This document shows, piece after piece, positions 6,434 to 9,369 of a stretch of 9,369 nt of DNA (the stretch's first letter is position 1; the number at the start of each line of letters is the position of its first letter). The translations under genes were made by a program, and so were the position numbers. The stretch is from an uncultured Chloroflexota bacterium. Lineage in GTDB: Bacteria; Chloroflexota; Limnocylindria; Limnocylindrales; CSP1-4. The DNA is taken from positions 1 through 9,369 of the forward strand of contig CAIYZX010000558.1 of NCBI GenBank assembly GCA_903930745.1, in the 5' to 3' direction. The notes under the pieces are model-generated. The model worked only from the letters and a program-made list of their open reading frames with translations, searched no databases and had not been told where the DNA came from.

Positions 6434-7621
6434 TCAGGGCCAGATGGCCGACCCGCCCCAGGTGATCTGGTGCACCTGGGCGAGAGCCTTGGTCCGGACG
6501 GAGGTGGGGAGCGGGGCGTATCCCATCGAGCGGCTGAAGGACTGGCCGGTGGTCAGCGCCCAGTTGAGGTAGGCGACGAACATCTGGGCCTTGGCCTCGC
6601 TGGCGCCCTGGAGGCCCTCAGCCTGCTTGTACACGAAGATGTACGAGTAGGCGCTGATGGGCCAGGAGGTGGTGCCGGGGGCCTGGACGATCGGCGCGGC
6701 GCGCAGGTCGGCCGGGATGGTGGCCACGGTCGCGTTCGCGGCGGCCGAGAAGGCGTACGTGGACGGGGAGACGAACGTGCCGGCCGGGTTCTTGAGCCGA
6801 GCCATCTTGAGCCCTGCGTTCTGGGCGTAGGCGTACTCCATGTACCCGATCGCACCGTTCGTGCTGGCGACCTTGGCGGCCACACCGCTGTTGCGCGGGG
6901 CGCCCAGGCCGGGGAGCGTGGCGAGGCCGGTGCAGGTGCTGGGGGATGACGGCCAGGCCTTGGTGGGGCCGCCGGTGCCGAAGATGCAGCGCCAGACGCT
7001 GGACACCTTGGCGAGGTAGCTCTCGAACACGAACGTCGTGCCCGAGGAGTCGGAGCGGTGGACCGGGGTGACCAGGGTGTGCGGGATCACGACACCCGGG
7101 TTGATGCCCTTGACGAGGGTGTCATCCCAGTACTTGATCTGCCCGGAGTAGAGGCGGAAGACGAGGCCCGGGGTGAGCTTCAGCGTCGTGGCGGCGCCGG
7201 TGCTGGTCTTCACGCCGGCGAGCTTGTACGCCAGGACGACGCCGCCCAGGGTGGCCGGGATGTGGAGGACGCCGCCGTTGGTGCTCGCCGTTGCGGCGAC
7301 ATCGGCATCGGAGAGTGCCGCGTCGGACGCGCCGTAGTCCGCGGTGCCGTTCTTGATCGCGTTCACGCCGGCGCCAGAACCGTTGGCCGCGTAGGTGAAC
7401 GCCACGGTGGAGCTGGGGCTGCTCACAGCGAGGTCGGCGTTGAACTGGGCGAACCACTCGTTGTAGAGCGGCGACGGGAAGGTGGCGCCGATGCCGGAGA
7501 TCGTGCCGACGTTGCCCGTCGGGACGATCGGGGCGGTGGCGAGCGTCGACGTCGCGGAGACGACGAGGGCCAGGGCGGAGATGGAGACCGCGCGACCGAC
7601 CCGGGTGTACCGATTGCCCAC
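6434..7621 (-). CDS. pstS: Phosphate-binding protein PstS (about 395 aa)
   Basis: PstS captures phosphate outside the cytoplasmic membrane and delivers it to PstCA. An Arg-containing n-region and a hydrophobic segment (about 11-24) form a Sec-type signal; cleavage near residues 28-30 is likely. There is no Cys, so it is not a lipoprotein. Phosphate-site motifs are clear: GIGATFPSPLYNEWF (43-57), NGSGAGVNAI (80-89), GTADYGASDA (92-101) and VHRSDSSGTT (187-196), followed later by NGAIGYMEYAYA. Start choice: GGAGG is only 1 nt from ATG 7627 but 7 nt from GTG 7621, so I prefer the GTG two codons downstream; the protein barely changes. The longer open frame upstream lacks signal-peptide character and runs through the promoter region. 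It is the first gene of the leftward operon and is preceded by GTTnAC repeats that suggest Pho control. Confidence 0.95.
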   Translation of the reverse strand: MGNRYTRVGRAVSISALALVVSATSTLATAPIVPTGNVGTISGIGATFPSPLYNEWFAQFNADLAVSSPSSTVAFTYAANGSGAGVNAIKNGTADYGASDAALSDADVAATASTNGGVLHIPATLGGVVLAYKLAGVKTSTGAATTLKLTPGLVFRLYSGQIKYWDDTLVKGINPGVVIPHTLVTPVHRSDSSGTTFVFESYLAKVSSVWRCIFGTGGPTKAWPSSPSTCTGLATLPGLGAPRNSGVAAKVASTNGAIGYMEYAYAQNAGLKMARLKNPAGTFVSPSTYAFSAAANATVATIPADLRAAPIVQAPGTTSWPISAYSYIFVYKQAEGLQGASEAKAQMFVAYLNWALTTGQSFSRSMGYAPLPTSVRTKALAQVHQITWGGSAIWP

Positions 7622-7928
7622 AGGCATACCTCCCGGCTCGCCGCGATCGGATGGACGGGCGTTGCGTGCCCTGGGGATCGTCCAGACGAGCCGATGTCCG
7701 GAAGGTAGAGACGCTTCGTCAACGGCTCGTGCCATTGACGTGAACGCGGGGCGCACAGCGTGTAAACGAACTGTTGTCGGCGCCGGGGGGCGGGATCCGA
7801 AGGCGCCAGAGGTCATTCCGCCGTTAACCAAGAACGCCCAGCGGCGGTCGGCTGGGACCTGCATGATCCGGCCGTCCACCGGGGTCCGGCCCGGCGAAAC
7901 CGGTCGGCAACACGTACCAGGAGCACCT
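7622..7928. promoter_or_regulatory. Divergent intergenic region between pstS and the DUF4375 gene
   Basis: About 307 bases without a convincing gene separate two divergent starts. They hold the pstS ribosome-binding site (GGAGG, next to 7628), the GTTnAC repeat array (7718-7767) and the AGGAG site (about 7919-7923) for the rightward gene. On the pstS strand a TAC-CTT sequence follows the last repeat after a few bases and is a weak -10 candidate. I see no clear promoter for the rightward gene. Confidence 0.6.
7718..7767 (-). promoter_or_regulatory. Pho-box-like direct repeat array upstream of pstS
   Basis: On the minus strand (pstS coding direction) GTTTAC (7767-7762), GTTCAC (7745-7740) and GTTGAC (7723-7718) lie exactly 22 bp apart. 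The half-way positions hold weaker matches, GTGCGC (7756-7751) and TGGCAC (7734-7729), giving five candidate units at an 11-bp period. PhoB and PhoP-type regulators bind direct repeats with 11-bp spacing, and GTTCA is the core of the actinobacterial PhoP unit. Together with the position about 100 bp before pstS, this supports phosphate-starvation control. Confidence 0.65.
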
Positions 7929-8315
7929 GTGGACCAGCATGTGCAGCGCGTCTACGAGCACGCGCGAGAACGCGTCTGGGACGCGGAGAGCGACGATGAT
8001 GACGAGGTGGAGCTGGGGCGACTGTCGCCCCTGGCCCGGGCCGTCTACGTCACGCGTGAGCTGGAGGCCGTCCTCGACGATGGCGGGTGGTATCTCGTCT
8101 TCGCCAACGAGGACGAGTGGCTGCTGCCGCTGGCCGTCGAGGCCTACGAGCTGCTGGGACTCCCGGACTACGCAGAGCACATCCGCGATGTGGGGCGGCG
8201 GGGTTACGGCGACTTCTCCTCCGAGGATGACGGCGAGGCGCTGGACGACGCCTATCGGGCGCTGACGGGCGCCGAGCAGGCCCGGGCGACTGCGCTCGCG
8301 ACGGGCGAGCCGTAG
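7929..8315 (+). CDS. DUF4375/DMP19-like small acidic protein (128 aa)
   Basis: This is a small, acidic, probably cytoplasmic protein with no signal peptide or membrane segment. Residues 32-88 match the general pattern of DUF4375 (DMP19-like) domains: LSPLARAVYVTRELEAVLDD, then the GGW..VFAN core (52-60), then a Leu-rich helix with EAYELLGLPDYAEHI. DMP19 was described as a DNA-mimic protein. The function of most relatives is unknown and I do not assign one. Residues 19-28 are almost all Asp/Glu/Ser. Start: GTG 7929 has AGGAG 5 nt upstream; the frame is open farther left but there crosses the pstS promoter. It is divergent from pstS and converges on the regulator gene, with 22 nt between the two stops. 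Confidence 0.8.
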   Translation: MDQHVQRVYEHARERVWDAESDDDDEVELGRLSPLARAVYVTRELEAVLDDGGWYLVFANEDEWLLPLAVEAYELLGLPDYAEHIRDVGRRGYGDFSSEDDGEALDDAYRALTGAEQARATALATGEP

Positions 8316-8337
8316 AGGCCAGCGCCGGCGTCGCGCG

Positions 8338-9081
8338 TCAGCGCGGAGGATCGAACCGGTAGCCTGTTCCCCGGACCGTGACCAGGTGCACGGCGTGCTC
8401 CGGGTCCGGCTCGATCTTGGCGCGAAGCCAGCGGACGTGCACGTCCACGGTCCGCGTGTCCGCGGACCGGTCCGGTCCCCACACGAGACCCAGCAGCTCC
8501 GTCCTGCTGAACGCGTGACCCGGCTGGCCGGCGAGCAGGCAGAGCAAGGCGTACTCCTTGGGCCGCAGGTGGACGGCGGTGTTGCCGTCCCAGAGCGCGC
8601 GGGCCTCCTGGTCCAGCACCAGCGTTGGCGTCACCCGGAGCCGGCCTCCCGCGACACGGGCCTGAGCCCGGACGGACAGCCAGGCAAGACGACCCGCCAG
8701 CTCTGCAGTGGGGATGGCGGAGGAGAGCGCGTCGTCGAAGCCGGCATCGAGGCTTGCGAGGCGGGCGGCCACGGCATCCGGTGGCGCAAGGTGAACAGCG
8801 CGAAGCCCGCCCCTACGCCGGCGCTCCGCGGCCACGAGCGCCAGGGTCACCTCGTCGGCCGGCGGCTCCGAGCAGACCACCACACTGGGTGACAGCTCCA
8901 GGAGGCGTCGCTCGAAGTCACGGGCATCGCCGACGACGAGGATGTCCACGGACCTGGTGTGGACGGGCAACGCGGCCGCCTGGTCGTCACCGCTCAGCAC
9001 CAGCCACAGCTCCCGCCCGCCCGGCTCCGGCGCAGGGAGGGGCGGCACGGTGATGGTGCCGGGATAGGAGAGGCCGGTCAT
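8338..9081 (-). CDS. PhoB/OmpR-family winged-helix regulator with degenerate receiver domain (247 aa)
   Basis: This is a DNA-binding transcriptional regulator of the OmpR/PhoB type. The C-terminal domain (about 150-247) shows the winged helix: LRPKEYALLCLLAGQPG (172-188), FSRTELLGLVWG (191-202), recognition helix TVDVHVRWLRAKIE (211-224) and wing VTVRGTGYRF (234-243). The N-terminal part (about 24-140) aligns with a receiver: the acidic pair survives (SGDD, 30-33), and DAGFDDALSSAIPTAELAGRL matches the end of the fold. However, the phospho-acceptor Asp is replaced by Ser71 (PSVVVCSE), the switch Thr by Ala99 and the conserved Lys by Ser121. Ordinary phosphorylation is therefore unlikely. No histidine kinase lies in the window. 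Start: ATG 9081 is chosen because upstream codons to GTG 9177 have no domain character; no clear Shine-Dalgarno site is seen, so the start is uncertain. It may control the nearby pst genes (inference). Confidence 0.88.
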   Translation of the reverse strand: MTGLSYPGTITVPPLPAPEPGGRELWLVLSGDDQAAALPVHTRSVDILVVGDARDFERRLLELSPSVVVCSEPPADEVTLALVAAERRRRGGLRAVHLAPPDAVAARLASLDAGFDDALSSAIPTAELAGRLAWLSVRAQARVAGGRLRVTPTLVLDQEARALWDGNTAVHLRPKEYALLCLLAGQPGHAFSRTELLGLVWGPDRSADTRTVDVHVRWLRAKIEPDPEHAVHLVTVRGTGYRFDPPR

Positions 9082-9105
9082 GGTGTCGCAGGATCGGCCG
9101 GACGC

Positions 9106-9144
9106 ATGAACGGGACATTCCGTGCTCGTTAGCGCGCGGTAAAT
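9106..9144 (-). promoter_or_regulatory. Weak 11-bp-phased GTTnAC-like units upstream of the regulator gene
   Basis: On the minus strand ATTTAC (9144-9139), GCTAAC (9133-9128) and GTTCAT (9111-9106) fall on one 11-bp grid; the unit at 9122-9117 does not match. They lie 25-63 bp before ATG 9081. This might be an autoregulatory site, but the units are degenerate and few. Confidence 0.25.
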
Positions 9145-9190
9145 GCCGCAAGCGCCAGGCCGGTGCGCATCGGCCACGTGCTAACACAAC

Positions 9191-9218
9191 GTTTACATCC
9201 CCGTCACGGACCGTTGAC
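9191..9218 (+). promoter_or_regulatory. Pho-box-like array (GTTTAC, cGTCAC, GTTGAC at 11-bp spacing)
   Basis: GTTTAC (9191-9196), CGTCAC (9202-9207) and GTTGAC (9213-9218) follow each other at exactly 11 bp on the plus strand. The outer two units are identical to the outer two of the array before pstS, and the orientation relative to the downstream gene is the same. This suggests a common regulator. The likely target is the secreted-protein gene starting at 9305, with the divergent regulator gene as a second candidate. Confidence 0.6.
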
Positions 9219-9258
9219 GGCGGGGCGGGATCGTGGCACCCGTCAAGAACCGCTGACG
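9202..9258. repeat. Two copies of an 18-bp dyad, CGTCA-N8-TGACG
   Basis: Positions 9202-9219 and 9241-9258 match at 15 of 18 bases. Each copy is itself an inverted repeat, CGTCA and TGACG separated by 8 bases with a shared ACCG core. The copies start 39 bp apart. The first overlaps the GTTnAC array, so the same bases can be read as direct or inverted half-sites. The arrangement looks like a duplicated operator in the divergent promoter region. Confidence 0.55.
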
Positions 9259-9304
9259 ACAGGACGGCGCACGAGCGCCGGTCGTCCATGGAGGAACACG
9301 TCGA

Positions 9305-9369
9305 GTGACTCCCATCACCACCTCGCGGATCGCGGGCCTGGCGTTCGCCGCCGCCCTGGTCGTCTCCGC
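9305..9369 (+). CDS. Start of a probable secreted protein (first 21 codons only)
   Basis: GTG 9305 opens a frame that stays open to the window end. It encodes a polar start with one Arg (MTPITTSR) followed by an Ala/Leu/Val-rich hydrophobic stretch (IAGLAFAAALVVS), which looks like a Sec signal peptide. An AGGA sequence lies about 9 nt upstream. The preceding intergenic DNA carries the GTTnAC array, so it may be a phosphate-starvation gene for an extracellular or periplasmic protein, such as a second phosphate-binding protein or a phosphatase. The mature part is outside the window and the identity cannot be given. Confidence 0.6.
   Translation, partial: MTPITTSRIAGLAFAAALVVS

Noticed and set aside
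7718..7767. CRISPR or iteron-like array
   Set aside because: Repeat units are only 6 bp with regular helical phasing and no spacer-sized inserts; a regulator operator fits better.
7628..7879. Upstream extension of PstS to 481 residues
   Set aside because: The extra residues run through the intergenic repeats and would put the signal peptide inside the protein.
7482..7928. Upstream extension of the DUF4375 protein
   Set aside because: The frame would cross the pstS start and promoter; AGGAG 5 nt before GTG 7929 marks a good start.
9082..9177. GTG 9177 as start of the winged-helix regulator
   Set aside because: The extra 32 residues show no receiver-fold similarity and cover the candidate regulatory units; not fully excluded because ATG 9081 lacks a clear ribosome-binding site.

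Overview
The window is very GC-rich DNA with tightly packed genes, several GTG starts and good Shine-Dalgarno sites. It reads as a chromosomal phosphate-acquisition (Pho) locus from a high-GC bacterium. The protein style fits Chloroflexota (Limnocylindria-like) or Actinomycetota, but I cannot settle the phylum from sequence alone. I see no mobile elements, tRNA or rRNA genes, or CRISPR arrays.

Layout from left to right. The first 7.6 kb is one leftward gene train, transcribed from about 7.7 kb towards position 1. In transcription order it holds pstS (phosphate-binding protein), a strong intergenic hairpin, pstC and pstA (permeases, ATGA overlap), pstB (ATPase), an NMT1/THI5-like substrate-binding lipoprotein that overlaps pstB by GTGA, a stand-alone cyclic-nucleotide-binding-domain protein, and an exopolyphosphatase (Ppx/GppA family) that runs off the left edge. 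The exopolyphosphatase carries an unusual N-terminal extension of about 280 residues: an 11-residue Lys/Ala repeat followed by a long Glu-Pro repeat. No phoU is visible, although this gene often follows pstB.

To the right, a divergent intergenic region (7622-7928) carries GTTnAC repeats 22 bp apart upstream of pstS, which look like Pho-box half-sites. A small rightward DUF4375/DMP19-like gene follows. Converging on it is a leftward PhoB/OmpR-type winged-helix regulator whose receiver domain has lost the phospho-acceptor Asp, the switch Thr and the conserved Lys. A second divergent intergenic region (9082-9304) holds another GTTnAC array (11-bp spacing) and a duplicated 18-bp dyad. It leads into a rightward gene of which only the first 21 codons, a probable signal peptide, are inside the window.

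Working model (inference). The atypical PhoB-like regulator, or another Pho regulator, acts on the GTTnAC arrays to control pstS and the secreted gene at the right edge. PstSCAB imports phosphate and Ppx degrades polyphosphate. The extra lipoprotein and the cyclic-nucleotide-binding protein are co-transcribed accessories that could sense or tune the system where PhoU would normally be found. The most unusual items are the Ppx extension, the pseudo-receiver regulator and the pstB-lipoprotein-CNB-ppx gene order.
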